Positions 46,201 through 54,756 of a DNA stretch of 64,000 nt are shown here, piece after piece; the stretch's first letter is position 1; each line of letters starts with the position of its first letter. A program made the position numbers and the translations under genes. Origin of the DNA: JAIQFV01 sp041494885 (GTDB lineage: Bacteria; Acidobacteriota; Terriglobia; JAIQFV01); assembly GCA_041494885.1 (NCBI GenBank), contig JBGQBO010000021.1, positions 28,338 through 92,337 of the forward strand, given 5' to 3'. The notes beneath the pieces were generated by a model that was not told the DNA's origin, made no database searches, and was given only the letters and a program-made list of their open reading frames with translations.

Positions 46201-46578
46201 AACGAAATGGCCGGCTCCGGGGGCGACGCGCTTCCGTGGTATTTCCGCAAGGCCGGGATTGGGCCGTTGATCGGGAAAAAAACTTGGGGCGGGCTGGTCG
46301 GGATTGGAGGTTATCCCGAACTGCTGGACGGAGGCTTTGTTACGGCGCCCCGCTTTGCCCTGTACGGGCTCAACGGTGATTGGGAGGTCGAGAATCACGG
46401 GATCGCTCCGGACTACGATGTCGATCTCGATCCGGCAGCCGTCCGTGCGGGTCACGACCCTCAACTCGAAAAGGCGGTCGAAGTGGTGATGGATCTGCTC
46501 AAGAAGAACCCGCTGCCCCAATTTAAGAAGCCGGAATATCCCAACTACCACAAGAGCGATGGGCTGGGGGTAAAGTAG
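43216..46578 (+). CDS. Tricorn-like S41 protease with beta-propeller and PDZ domains
   Basis: 1120-aa exported protease. Signal peptide 1-23, N-terminal beta-propeller of WD40/PD40 blades (about 35-540, repeats of SPDGTRIAFT type), a low-complexity Lys/Glu/Asp linker (about 540-590), further propeller or beta region, PDZ domain (about 830-900) and the S41 catalytic domain. Nucleophile Ser is S1001 in EMAGSGGDALPW; a His is at 779 (VGHMFVGG); VENHGIAPD near the end resembles the tricorn Glu region. The Ser that usually precedes that His is Gly here. AAAGGAG fixes the start at 43216. It probably degrades peptides in the periplasm. Confidence 0.92.
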   Translation: MRKVLGVFICLTCLGGISLTRAESPLLLRTPTVSKTQIAFNYGGDLWIVGREGGDARRLTTGIGIETSPFFSPDGTRIAFTGEYAGNLDVYVVPAAGGVPRRLTYHPGPDVALGWTPDGKKILFRSPRSSYYHFADKLFTIPEEGGVPNELPLPMGEQGSFSPDGTRLAYVPHPQWQEAWKRYRGGQTTPLWIANLADSSIERIPRDNSNDSTPMWIGNTVYFLSDRNGPVSLFAYDTTTRQVSEVIKNDGLDFKSASAGPDAIIYEQFGSLHLCDLNAHEAKAVNVRVAGDLAEVLPHFVKVDPKRIRNFNLSPSGARAVVEAWGEIFTVPTDKGDLRNLTRTPAVAERDPAWSPDGKWIAYFSDASGEYGLEIRSQSGLGEVRKINLGSPPSFFYSPVWSPDSKKIAYYDKRLNLWYVELEKGTPVKVDTDLYEGPQFNPGWSPDSSWITYTKQLPSHYHSVYVYSLEQRKSYPITDGMSDALFPCFDVNGKYLYFTASTDLGLSAVGFDMSSNDHPITRSAYVVVLGKDLTSPLAPESDEEKIKDEKKGEKDKEKDQSKDKSKAKDQGKASDPDKEKEKNKEKEEPVVVKIDFEGISQRILALPIPAKNYLNMVPGKSGILFLAEGPMVVTRGDQPDLSQTIHKFDLSKRKVDKFLEEVNDFTVSFNGEKILYRKGEQWAMAATEEPPAPGGPPKPGIGPLKLDAMEVYVEPKAMWNQIYNEVWRIERDFFYDPHYHGLDLDKVKKKYEPYLDNVSSRDDLTYLFEEALGEMTVGHMFVGGGEHPEPKRLKGGLLGADYTIENDRYRVARVLNGENWNPGLQAPLTQPGVNVKAGEYILAVNGRELHGSDSIYRFFEETAGKQVVLKVGANPDGKDSRDVTVVPVESEENLRRYAWVEGNRRMVDQATGGRVAYVHLPNTGGAGYSNFNRYYFAQVGKEAAIIDERFNEGGQLADYIVDYLRRPLMSKVATREGADWTSPSEAIYGPKVMIINEMAGSGGDALPWYFRKAGIGPLIGKKTWGGLVGIGGYPELLDGGFVTAPRFALYGLNGDWEVENHGIAPDYDVDLDPAAVRAGHDPQLEKAVEVVMDLLKKNPLPQFKKPEYPNYHKSDGLGVK

Positions 46579-47457
46579 GGACGTTGAAGAGGTCACGAAT
46601 GGGTGAGCGCCGAAGATCCCGGCATCCCCTCTTCGGCCCTGCCGCTTCCGCAGTGGCGGACCCCAGTGTAGAAAAATCGGGGGAAAGACAGATCTCCCTC
46701 GGAGAGGCCAAGCCCTGGTAGCCGGCGATCCCGCTCTGCGCATATGCGTCAACCTAAAGAGGATTGATTTTAGAGGGGGAGGGGGACGGTTCCGTCGAAT
46801 CCCCCCAGCGGAAGCTGGGGGAAAGTTCAAGTACAGCCCACAAACACAGGTTCCAAAAATAAACTACACCCCCCCTCATCCCGCTTCGCGGGATGAGGGG
46901 GGGAGATAATGAAAATGGGATCGCTGCTGTAGGATGCAGCTGAATCATCCCCCGGCTTCCGCCGGGGGAATTATGGACCACTCGTTACTCCGGTCTTAGG
47001 TTGACGCGTATGCGCTCTGCGGGGTCGCAGACTTTTCCTTGCAGGGCCCATGAGCTCGTGGTTTACCCAGGCGAACCACATTGTGGACTGCCCGCCTTCA
47101 TCAGTTTCACCCGCCAATCTCAGTAGGCCGATAGTCCGGGTTTAGTATCGAATTGTCTAATAAGGCCAATCTAGCTGTAATGCCCTGCAAGGGCAACTGT
47201 AACCTACCCTCATCAGCGGATCCAACAATACTAAATCGCAAGTCCTCTTGTGATCCTGCACACACTAACTCCTTATAGTACGCGACATCATGCCGCAGGT
47301 CGAAGAGGACTGGGTTGTCAAATTTTTGTGAAATTATGAAACTAAGATCTTATTTGCCACGGAGTTGTGATTCCTGGAAACAAGCTCGCATGGTGGCGGA
47401 GAGTTTTTGAACCAGGGGATCCGGAACGACCCGGAAGGAATAGGATGGAGGTGTCCG
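46579..47457. other. Long intergenic region holding a MITE-like element and unassigned sequence
   Basis: About 880 bases between the tricorn and metallopeptidase genes. Bases 46727-47026 form the MITE-like element described separately. Bases 47027-47457 have no convincing gene; the area contains several short inverted words but no recognised RNA. Confidence 0.6.
46727..47026. mobile_element. MITE-like non-autonomous element with 31-bp terminal inverted repeats
   Basis: Ends 46727-46757 and 46996-47026 are inverted copies with 26 of 31 matching positions; the core GCGCATATGCGTCAACCTAA differs at one base. The interior contains three G+C hairpins: near 46802-46821, 46870-46904 (a stem of ATCCCGC with runs of C and G) and 46949-46968. 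There is no coding capacity. No target-site duplication was seen. Confidence 0.6.
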
Positions 47458-50400
47458 ATGAGGAGAGATCCTCTTGTTCGAGGCAAGTGCGAAATATTTA
47501 AAATAGCCGTCCGCAGTTCCCTGACGATGGCCTTAAGCATCGCCCTGGTCATGGCCGCATTACTCGACGCTCATTCCCACGTATTGCATGGGTCCTCACT
47601 CCCTCAGTCAATGGATAAGCTGAATCGGATGCTCAAGAGCTATCAGGTCCTTGAGCTGGACTTGGATCAGATTTCTGCCGAAGCAAAGTCAGAGGGTCAC
47701 ATTTCAATCGATATAGATAATGTCCGGACTGAACTCATCCTTCGTCTTAAGAATCTTCGATCATCGGACATACAATGGACCGAGACCACGGCAACGGGCG
47801 TGGTCAAGGAAAGCCTGCCGCCCATCAGCACTTATGAAGGAGAGATTAAAGGGGAACCCGACAGCCAGGTGCGTTTGCTGGTTCGGCCGGATTTGTTGAT
47901 CGGTTTCATTCGGAGGGGGAATGATTGGATTTTTATCGATCCGCTTTCTCTTTACGTTCCGGGAGCCAAGAGACAGCAATCGGTGGCCTACCACGAAGCG
48001 GACATCCGTACCGAGTATCCGGGGGTCTGCGGGACAACTCTGCTTCAGGGCATCGGAGAGGATTTGTTCGGCGCCGGTGAGCGGATGGCGTCGAAATCCA
48101 ATGTGAAGGAAACCAGCATGAAGCGGTTCCGCGTCGCCACGGATGCGGACTATGAGTTTTATCAGGCCAACGGATCGTCCAGCAACAGCGTCATCGAAGG
48201 GGTGCTGAACGAGGTGGACGGCATTTACCAGTCCCAGCTCAACCTGACCTTGACCGTGAGTTTTCAGCATGTATTTACGACAGCCTCGCAACCGTACACC
48301 ACGACGAACGCCTCCGATCTCTTGAACCAATTCACGAAAGAGTGGAGCACGAATCGAAGCAATGTCCAGCGCGATGTGGCCCATCTTTACACTATGAAGG
48401 ATCTGGACGGCAGCGTCGTTGGGATCGCATGGCTAGGGGAGGTATGTAATTCATCCTACGGATTCGGGTTGTCGTCCGGCCGATCCTTCATGGGGAAGCT
48501 GAGCGCTCATGAGATCGGACACAACTTCAAAGCCCTGCACGACGATCAGGTGAATCCTGCAGCCGCCGTGTGTCAAGGCAGCGGGCCGATCATGTGCTCG
48601 TCGCTTCAATCTCAGGGCCCCGATGAATTCTCCCAGCGATCCAAGGACGACATAGGGACGTATGTCGCTACTTTGACAAGCTGCCTGACCTCCATGACCA
48701 CGACTTCAGTGACGACCACCGCGGCGACCGGGGTGACGTCGTTTTCGGCGAATCTGAATGCCACCGTAGACCCGAGCGGCATTTCGACTTCCGTCCGCTT
48801 TCAATGGGGCACGACGGCCGCATATGGGAATGTAACTCCGAATCAATCAGCCGGAAGTGGAAGCGGCAATGTCCCCATTGCCGCCAGTATGACCGGGTTG
48901 GCAGCCAACACGACGTACCACTACCGGGCCGTCGCGAACAACAGCGCGGGAACATTCAATGGTAACGATATGGTGTTTATGACCGCCGGGATTATCTCGA
49001 CTCCAAGAGTAACCAGTATTCCGGCCTCAGGCGTCACCTCGGGCGGGGCGGTCCTCAACGGGACGGTCAATCCCAACGGGGTGATTGCCACGGCTTTCTT
49101 TCAGTGGGGAACCACTACGGGGTATGGAAACACAACGCCATCGCAGTCGGCGGGCAGCGGGACATCAAATGTCGCCTTGACCGCAGCCCTGGCGGCTCTT
49201 TCACCGAACACCTCCTATCATTACCGGATGGTTGCAACCAACAGTGCGGGACCCGATTACGGAAACGATGTGGCCTTTGTCACCAAACCGCTCGGTTCGA
49301 GCACTCGCCTCCTTCTGTTGGATGGAAGCGTCAAACCTTCTTCGACTGCTGGAAACGGAGGCTCCGTTCAGGCGGGCTATGCGACCGTTGAATCGAACTC
49401 AGGGGGGATGCTGTATGGGACCGCCGTGTTCAGCTTGAGCAAGAACGGCATCGTGGTCAGCGAGGCGGGCGTGCCGGCCTCTCCGCCCACAACCGGGGCC
49501 CGCATTTTCATTGAGTCCCGCAGCAATGTTGCAGGGAAATCCGATCATGAGAATTCGGGGACGATCAACATCAACACAGGATTTGCAATGGTGAACCAGG
49601 GAGACGGCACGGCGACCATTACTTTTCGCCTGCGCGATTCCGCGGGCAACAATCTGGCCCTGGGTCAGGGCACGCTGGCCCCTAATGCGCACGTGGCGAA
49701 ATTCATCGACGAGCTCCACCAGATGGCGCCTGGTTTTGTCCTGCCTTCCAACTTCGCCGGTTCAACGGGTCTCGGATCCCTCGAGATCACGAGCGATCAG
49801 CCTTTGTCCATCGTGGCTTTGCGCCTGGTTGAGAATCAGCGGGGAGACACCTTGTTGACGACCACTCCGCTGGCGGATCTTCAGAGGGCTGCTGGGATCG
49901 GTCCGCTTTACTTCCCACAGATGGCGGATGGGGGCGGGTATCAGACCTCCCTTATCCTGCTGAATAGCTCAAGCGTGCTCGAAACCGGGACCATCCGGAT
50001 ACTCGATAACAGTGGAGCGCCGCTCGCCGTGCATCGGGAGGGCGATTCAAGCGGGGCGGCGTCCGAGTTTCACTACAACATTCCGCCCGCAGGCTTCTAC
50101 AGCGTGCAAACCGATGGCGCGCCGAAAGAGGTTAAGACGGGTTCTGTTCAGGTCACCCCCGATGCGGGATCGCCAGCTCCGGTGGGCGCCGGGGTGTTCA
50201 GTTATACAGCGGATGGAATGCGGGTGACAGAATCCGGGATTCCCTCCACGACCCCCACCACCCATGCGCGAGTCTATGTCGATCTGTCCGGTGGGCATAA
50301 TACGGGGATAGCGATTGCGGCCCCCGATGGACGTCCACTGCACTTGACCTTGAGTGCCTTCCAAAGCGATGGCGTGACGCACGCGGGGAGTGGATTTCTC

Positions 50401-50739
50401 GATCTGAGTGGCAATGGGCATGGCGCCAGTTTTGCCAATGAGTTTATTCAATCGCTGCCGGATGGGTTCACGGGAGTCCTCGATATCTCAGCCCCGTCTC
50501 CGTTCGTGGCTTTGACCTTGCGGTCCCTGAAGAATGCCCGCGGCGATTTCCTGATCACCACATTCCCGGTGGCCGATTTTAACCGGCCCGCGCCGACTCC
50601 TGTCGTCTTTCCTCAAATCGTCGATGGGGGAGATTACAGGACGCAGTTCATCCTATTGAATACAAGCGGCACCACTTCCGACACCACCCTCACGCTCTTT
50701 GGAGATAATGGAGGGATGTTTTCGCTGGGAAAGAAATAG
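47458..50739 (+). CDS. Secreted reprolysin-like zinc metallopeptidase with fibronectin-III-like and duplicated C-terminal domains
   Basis: 1093-aa exported metzincin. Signal/anchor segment about 20-40, a propeptide-like region to about 230, catalytic domain about 240-420 with zinc motif HEIGHNFKALHD (H351, E352, H355, H361). Two fibronectin type III-like repeats follow (about 430-620, each with RFQWGTTAAYGN or FFQWGTTTGYGN and NTTYHYR-like segments). Two copies of a further beta domain end the protein (SVQAGYATVESNSGG... and SVQVTPDAG..., both with GVP/GIP-PTT-AR). ATG at 47458 follows GGATGGAGGTGTCCG. Confidence 0.88.
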   Translation: MRRDPLVRGKCEIFKIAVRSSLTMALSIALVMAALLDAHSHVLHGSSLPQSMDKLNRMLKSYQVLELDLDQISAEAKSEGHISIDIDNVRTELILRLKNLRSSDIQWTETTATGVVKESLPPISTYEGEIKGEPDSQVRLLVRPDLLIGFIRRGNDWIFIDPLSLYVPGAKRQQSVAYHEADIRTEYPGVCGTTLLQGIGEDLFGAGERMASKSNVKETSMKRFRVATDADYEFYQANGSSSNSVIEGVLNEVDGIYQSQLNLTLTVSFQHVFTTASQPYTTTNASDLLNQFTKEWSTNRSNVQRDVAHLYTMKDLDGSVVGIAWLGEVCNSSYGFGLSSGRSFMGKLSAHEIGHNFKALHDDQVNPAAAVCQGSGPIMCSSLQSQGPDEFSQRSKDDIGTYVATLTSCLTSMTTTSVTTTAATGVTSFSANLNATVDPSGISTSVRFQWGTTAAYGNVTPNQSAGSGSGNVPIAASMTGLAANTTYHYRAVANNSAGTFNGNDMVFMTAGIISTPRVTSIPASGVTSGGAVLNGTVNPNGVIATAFFQWGTTTGYGNTTPSQSAGSGTSNVALTAALAALSPNTSYHYRMVATNSAGPDYGNDVAFVTKPLGSSTRLLLLDGSVKPSSTAGNGGSVQAGYATVESNSGGMLYGTAVFSLSKNGIVVSEAGVPASPPTTGARIFIESRSNVAGKSDHENSGTININTGFAMVNQGDGTATITFRLRDSAGNNLALGQGTLAPNAHVAKFIDELHQMAPGFVLPSNFAGSTGLGSLEITSDQPLSIVALRLVENQRGDTLLTTTPLADLQRAAGIGPLYFPQMADGGGYQTSLILLNSSSVLETGTIRILDNSGAPLAVHREGDSSGAASEFHYNIPPAGFYSVQTDGAPKEVKTGSVQVTPDAGSPAPVGAGVFSYTADGMRVTESGIPSTTPTTHARVYVDLSGGHNTGIAIAAPDGRPLHLTLSAFQSDGVTHAGSGFLDLSGNGHGASFANEFIQSLPDGFTGVLDISAPSPFVALTLRSLKNARGDFLITTFPVADFNRPAPTPVVFPQIVDGGDYRTQFILLNTSGTTSDTTLTLFGDNGGMFSLGKK

Positions 50740-50784
50740 AAAAACCGATTGATCCCATGCCAGGGGGGGGAAGTCGCTCCACAC

Positions 50785-50825
50785 GGGTCAGAGTCCATCC
50801 AGGTTTCTTCGTTGACCTCTGACCC
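50785..50825 (+). terminator. Hairpin between convergent genes, weak terminator candidate
   Basis: GGGTCAGAG pairs with CTCTGACCC across a 23-base loop, followed by GGTCTTGTTTCT. It lies between the convergent metallopeptidase and DUF3558-like genes. The U-tract is weak. Confidence 0.35.
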
Positions 50826-50857
50826 GGTCTTGTTTCTATGGAACCTCCGATTGCGCC

Positions 50858-51415
50858 TTATGGCAGCCGCGAGGCCGCGTTCTCTGCGAGGGTTTTGATT
50901 TTTTCCATGGGAACAAGATCGCTCTGGCCGGAGGCGGAGGCCGAGACGGTTACCCACATGCGCCCCTTCTCTGTACCGCATGTCGTGGAAAACAGCTTCA
51001 TGGCCTGTTGGGTAGGGGCCACCATGGTGGAGCACTTCATGCTCCCGAAGTCTTTCTTGTCGACTTTATAGCCCTCCTTCATCAAGACTTCCACGGAAGC
51101 CTTGGTCTTGTTTTCGCCTTGTCTCTTTCCCTCTGCCGTCACCTGTCCGGTTGAATACACCAGCGAAACCGAGCGGGTGCCCATCTTCCAATTGCATGTC
51201 ATCAGTGTTCCATCATGATCACTATTCGGGCCCTTCGTGTATGGGATGTCGCCCTCGCTGGAGCTAGTTACTTTCGCCCCCATCACTCCCTCGACTTCGG
51301 AGGCAGTCAACAGGGAACAAGCTTTCGGGCCCGATTGTGCCCGAAAGACCGCCGGAGCTACAAGAGCTGCAAGCAAGAGCAACACAAGGGTCATCTTCCA
51401 ATGATTGGGGATCAT
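50858..51415 (-). CDS. Secreted protein, DUF3558-like
   Basis: 185-aa exported protein. Signal peptide about 1-26, then KACSLLTASEVEGVMG, a pattern reminiscent of DUF3558/LprQ-like secreted domains (Cys followed by a short helix). Further Cys residues at CNWKMG, MKCST and TTCGTE may form disulfides. GAAGGAGGAAGTCC precedes the ATG. Function unknown. Convergent with the metallopeptidase gene. Confidence 0.7.
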   Translation of the reverse strand: MIPNHWKMTLVLLLLAALVAPAVFRAQSGPKACSLLTASEVEGVMGAKVTSSSEGDIPYTKGPNSDHDGTLMTCNWKMGTRSVSLVYSTGQVTAEGKRQGENKTKASVEVLMKEGYKVDKKDFGSMKCSTMVAPTQQAMKLFSTTCGTEKGRMWVTVSASASGQSDLVPMEKIKTLAENAASRLP

Positions 51416-51713
51416 GGACTTCCTCCTTCAGGTTTTGCTGCAAATGCGATTAACTGCCCCCTGGGCGCTTTCGTGCGCCCGACCTTCGGCAACTTCTTAA
51501 CAGCATCCCGATGAATCAGGGTGCTGTGGGCCTGCGCGCTCAAGACTCCCAGGCTGCACTCACGATAACGGCACGTTCCTGCGTCTTCCTGGTCTCCCCG
51601 GCAATCGCAGGTTGAATAGCTTCACATTCCGCTGTTGGATAGCCCTTGAGTAACTGACCGATAGAAATTCGATATTACATGGAATGAGGCGTCCCTTCTC
51701 TCTTGCTCCAAGA

Positions 51714-52139
51714 CTACGGCTGGATAATGACTCCGGGATCTTCAGTGTAAACGTTTCCACCTGAATTCAGCGTCACCGTGTACTTGTACGTTACGCCAAG
51801 CCGTGCATTTGGGTCAATGGTGCCGGAGCTACATTTCTTTTGGTTCTTGCAAGCGAAATTCAAGAAAGGATTTCCTTCGGCCGCAAACTCGATGGAGAGG
51901 GTGTCCTTCCCGGAAGCCTGCCACGTCAGGGTGTGTTTACTTCCCATGGAAAGGGCGGCCGATTCACAATCGACGAGTTGATCGGAGCTCTGGGCCTTTC
52001 CGACCTTGATGAGGTGGTTTCCTGTTTCGCGGCAAGCAACCTGGGCCTCAGTGGTCCTGATCATGAGCCCTATCACAAGCGCGAACATGCCGAGAAAAAA
52101 CAGTGTGGACAGTCCTGACTTCATTTTGCAGTTTTTCAT
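51714..52139 (-). CDS. Small secreted protein of unknown function
   Basis: 141-aa exported protein: signal peptide about 1-32 (FFLGMFALVIGLMIR core), then a beta-rich domain with Cys pairs (ACRETG, DCESAAL, FACKNQKKC) suggesting disulfides and a closing YTVTLNSGGNVYTEDPGVIIQP-like strand pattern. AAAAAGGAGTG precedes the ATG. It lies just downstream of the TPR kinase gene on the same strand, 34 bases away, so may be co-transcribed. Confidence 0.65.
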   Translation of the reverse strand: MKNCKMKSGLSTLFFLGMFALVIGLMIRTTEAQVACRETGNHLIKVGKAQSSDQLVDCESAALSMGSKHTLTWQASGKDTLSIEFAAEGNPFLNFACKNQKKCSSGTIDPNARLGVTYKYTVTLNSGGNVYTEDPGVIIQP

Positions 52140-52173
52140 TAATCACTCCTTTTTCAAATGATGGAATTAGACT

Positions 52174-54756
52174 CTATTCTTGTACGGCTTCTTTGAAGGC
52201 TGGGTCGTTGCGCAGATTTTCGAATTCCGCTTCGCGGGCGATGAACGTCTTGGGGAAGCCGTTTTTTGAAGCAAGCAAGATCCAAGCCAGAGCTTCCTTT
52301 TGTTTGTGAGCGAGGTTGGCCACCACGGCCGCGTTAAAAAGAAACTCAGGGTTATGCGGGTCAATGGCAAGCGCCTTCTGGACCTGTGCTTCGGCTTCAC
52401 TCACTTTCCCCGTCTTGGCCAGGCTAAGTCCAAGAACAGAGTGGACCGGGCCGGCCTTGGGGTTCAACCGGAGTTCGCCTTGACATAAAGAAATGGCTTT
52501 ATCGTAAGCGGTGAAGGCCTTGGATTGAAGTCCCGGTGCCCAGCGGTAAGCATCGCCCAGGTTCGCCCAAATTTCGTAATCATCCGGAGTCAACTTCAAA
52601 GCGGCTTCATACGCGTCAGCGGCCTCTTTGGGATGTCCGCTGAAAAATTCCAGGGTGCCGATATTCGAATAGGCCGGGGAGGTTGGCAAGAGGGCCAGGG
52701 ACTGTCGGTAAGCCGCGAGGGCCTTACCAAAGTCTCCCATCAATTGATAAACGCCTCCAAGATTACTGAAGGCGCGCGCGTTATCGGGAGAAAGCTCCGT
52801 CACTCGATGGAACATTTCCGCGGCCTGCGCATAATCGCCATGCCGGTAATAGAAGCCCCCCAATTTGCTGTATCCCGCCCAGTAGGACGGCTGAAGCTCC
52901 ATGGCGCGCCGGTAGGTGGCTTCCGCTTCCCTCCGGTTGCCGGCTGCTTCATAGGCAGAAGCCAGGCCGAGCCAGGCCTCGAAGTTATTGGGCTGGGCGG
53001 CGAGGGCCTGACGGAAGGCGGAGATGGCTTCATTGGTCTGGCCGGACGCCGTGCGCAGTTCACCCACCGTGACATCCACCTCGGGTGAGTTCGGATTCAC
53101 TTGCTGAGCGTGATCACAGGCACTGGCAGCGCCGTCGATCCATTTCTTGTCGCGCGTCAGGTTGAACTTGAGCAGACAGGCGCGGCCCATCGCTGCTTGA
53201 ACCAGGGCCACATTTGGTTTTTCTTTGACCAGGCCTCGAAGCAAAGCTAAGGCGTCATCCACCGAGGCTTCCTTGTCATAGCGCTCGAGCATTCCCATGG
53301 CTTTGAGGTATTGCTCCTGCTCGTCTGCAGTGTCGAGTCCTCCGGGCTGTCGCGGGCGTTGCGGCTCGCGTTTCATTTGAAGGGAGCTGATCAGATTCTC
53401 TGCCAACCGGTCTTGCATGCTGAAAAGATCCGAGGTGGAACCATCCACGGTGTCGCCCGCGATTTCTGTTCGGAGCCGGGTGTTCCAGACCGAGAAAGTG
53501 ATTCGGAGGCGATCTCCGCTTCGCTGCAACGATCCTTGGAGGAGAAGATTGGCTCCGAGTTTCTCCGCCACCCGAAAAGGATCGGTCTCCTTGTCGGAGG
53601 TCGAGACGGCGGCCGACGGCACCACGACCTGGATGTCCGGCACCTGGGCCAGGCGAGCGCTGAGAGTTTCAACCATGCCGTCACCCATTAATTGGCCTGA
53701 AGGCTGGCCGCTCAAATCCTTAAAGGGCAGAACGACAAGAAACTTCTTTTCCGGAATCATCGGGCGAAGGTTGGACCGGGTTCCCAGGGCCACCCACGCG
53801 GTGGCGATCGCCAGCAATAGCACGAGCGCGGCCACCCCAAAAAGAGCTTTTTTTCCAAAACGCATGAAGGACGCGGGCTCGGGGGTAACACGCTGGGTGT
53901 CTCCCAACACCTCCTCGATGATCGCCTTCGCCTCGCCCATATCGCGAAGTCGGCGATCGACATCCTTTTCCAGGCAGCGTCGAAGCAGCTCTTTGACCTT
54001 TTCGGGAACGTCCTTTGGAATGCTTTCCCAATCGGGTTCACGCGCGAGAATAGCCACTATTTTGTCGGACAGGGTTTCCCCGTCGAAGGGTTTTTGTCCT
54101 GATAACATTTCAAAAAGGATGCATCCGAACGCCCAGATATCGCTGCGCTTGTCGACCGGTTTGCCGCGCGCCTGCTCCGGGCTCATGTAAGTCGCAGTAC
54201 CGAGGATGGTGCCCGGAGTTGTCCCTTCGATGCCCATGGTGGGGGATTGGGAGGAATCAGAGGAAACGACCGTGGCCGAAGATCCTTTAGCGAGCCCGAA
54301 ATCCAGGACTTTGATCTTGTCCTCCGGCGTGACCATGATGTTCAATGGCTTCAGGTCACGATGGATGATCCCCCGGCTGTGAGCGGCCTCCAGGGCTTTG
54401 GCGATTTGCCGGCTAAGCCGTAATGCCTCCCGATGGGGTATGGCACCACCAGAAATCTTCTGTGAGAGCGTCTCGCCGGGGACAAACTCCAGAACCAGGA
54501 ACCGGATGTTCTCAATGTCCTCGAGATCGTAAATGGCCGCGATATTAGGATGATTGAGCGAAGCCAGGACCCGGGCTTCCCGTTCAAACCGTGACAATCG
54601 ATCCGGATCTCCGGCGAAGGTCTCCGGCAACACCTTGATGGCCACCTCACGCCCCAGTTTGGTGTCTTGTGCCTGGTACACTTCTCCCATGCCGCCGGCG
54701 CCGAGCGGTCCCAATATCTTATACAGCCCGAGTTGTGTTCCTGTAGCAAGAGCCAT
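52174..54756 (-). CDS. Serine/threonine protein kinase with C-terminal TPR domain
   Basis: 860-aa Hanks-type kinase typical of Acidobacteria. Kinase domain 10-285: glycine loop LGAGGMGEVY, ATP lysine K41 (VAIKVLP), HRDLKPLN (D134), DFG at 152-154, APE-equivalent MSPEQARG. A transmembrane helix at about 306-326 follows. The outer part has an adenylate-cyclase-like/TolB-type region (about 340-450, VLPFKDLSGQPSGQLMGDGM) and about nine TPR repeats (about 470-850). It likely phosphorylates proteins in response to envelope or periplasmic cues. No adjacent phosphatase. Confidence 0.93.
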   Translation of the reverse strand: MALATGTQLGLYKILGPLGAGGMGEVYQAQDTKLGREVAIKVLPETFAGDPDRLSRFEREARVLASLNHPNIAAIYDLEDIENIRFLVLEFVPGETLSQKISGGAIPHREALRLSRQIAKALEAAHSRGIIHRDLKPLNIMVTPEDKIKVLDFGLAKGSSATVVSSDSSQSPTMGIEGTTPGTILGTATYMSPEQARGKPVDKRSDIWAFGCILFEMLSGQKPFDGETLSDKIVAILAREPDWESIPKDVPEKVKELLRRCLEKDVDRRLRDMGEAKAIIEEVLGDTQRVTPEPASFMRFGKKALFGVAALVLLLAIATAWVALGTRSNLRPMIPEKKFLVVLPFKDLSGQPSGQLMGDGMVETLSARLAQVPDIQVVVPSAAVSTSDKETDPFRVAEKLGANLLLQGSLQRSGDRLRITFSVWNTRLRTEIAGDTVDGSTSDLFSMQDRLAENLISSLQMKREPQRPRQPGGLDTADEQEQYLKAMGMLERYDKEASVDDALALLRGLVKEKPNVALVQAAMGRACLLKFNLTRDKKWIDGAASACDHAQQVNPNSPEVDVTVGELRTASGQTNEAISAFRQALAAQPNNFEAWLGLASAYEAAGNRREAEATYRRAMELQPSYWAGYSKLGGFYYRHGDYAQAAEMFHRVTELSPDNARAFSNLGGVYQLMGDFGKALAAYRQSLALLPTSPAYSNIGTLEFFSGHPKEAADAYEAALKLTPDDYEIWANLGDAYRWAPGLQSKAFTAYDKAISLCQGELRLNPKAGPVHSVLGLSLAKTGKVSEAEAQVQKALAIDPHNPEFLFNAAVVANLAHKQKEALAWILLASKNGFPKTFIAREAEFENLRNDPAFKEAVQE

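Noticed and set aside
45685..46830. Antisense frame opposite the tricorn-like protease
   Set aside because: The protease motifs on the plus strand account for the whole region.
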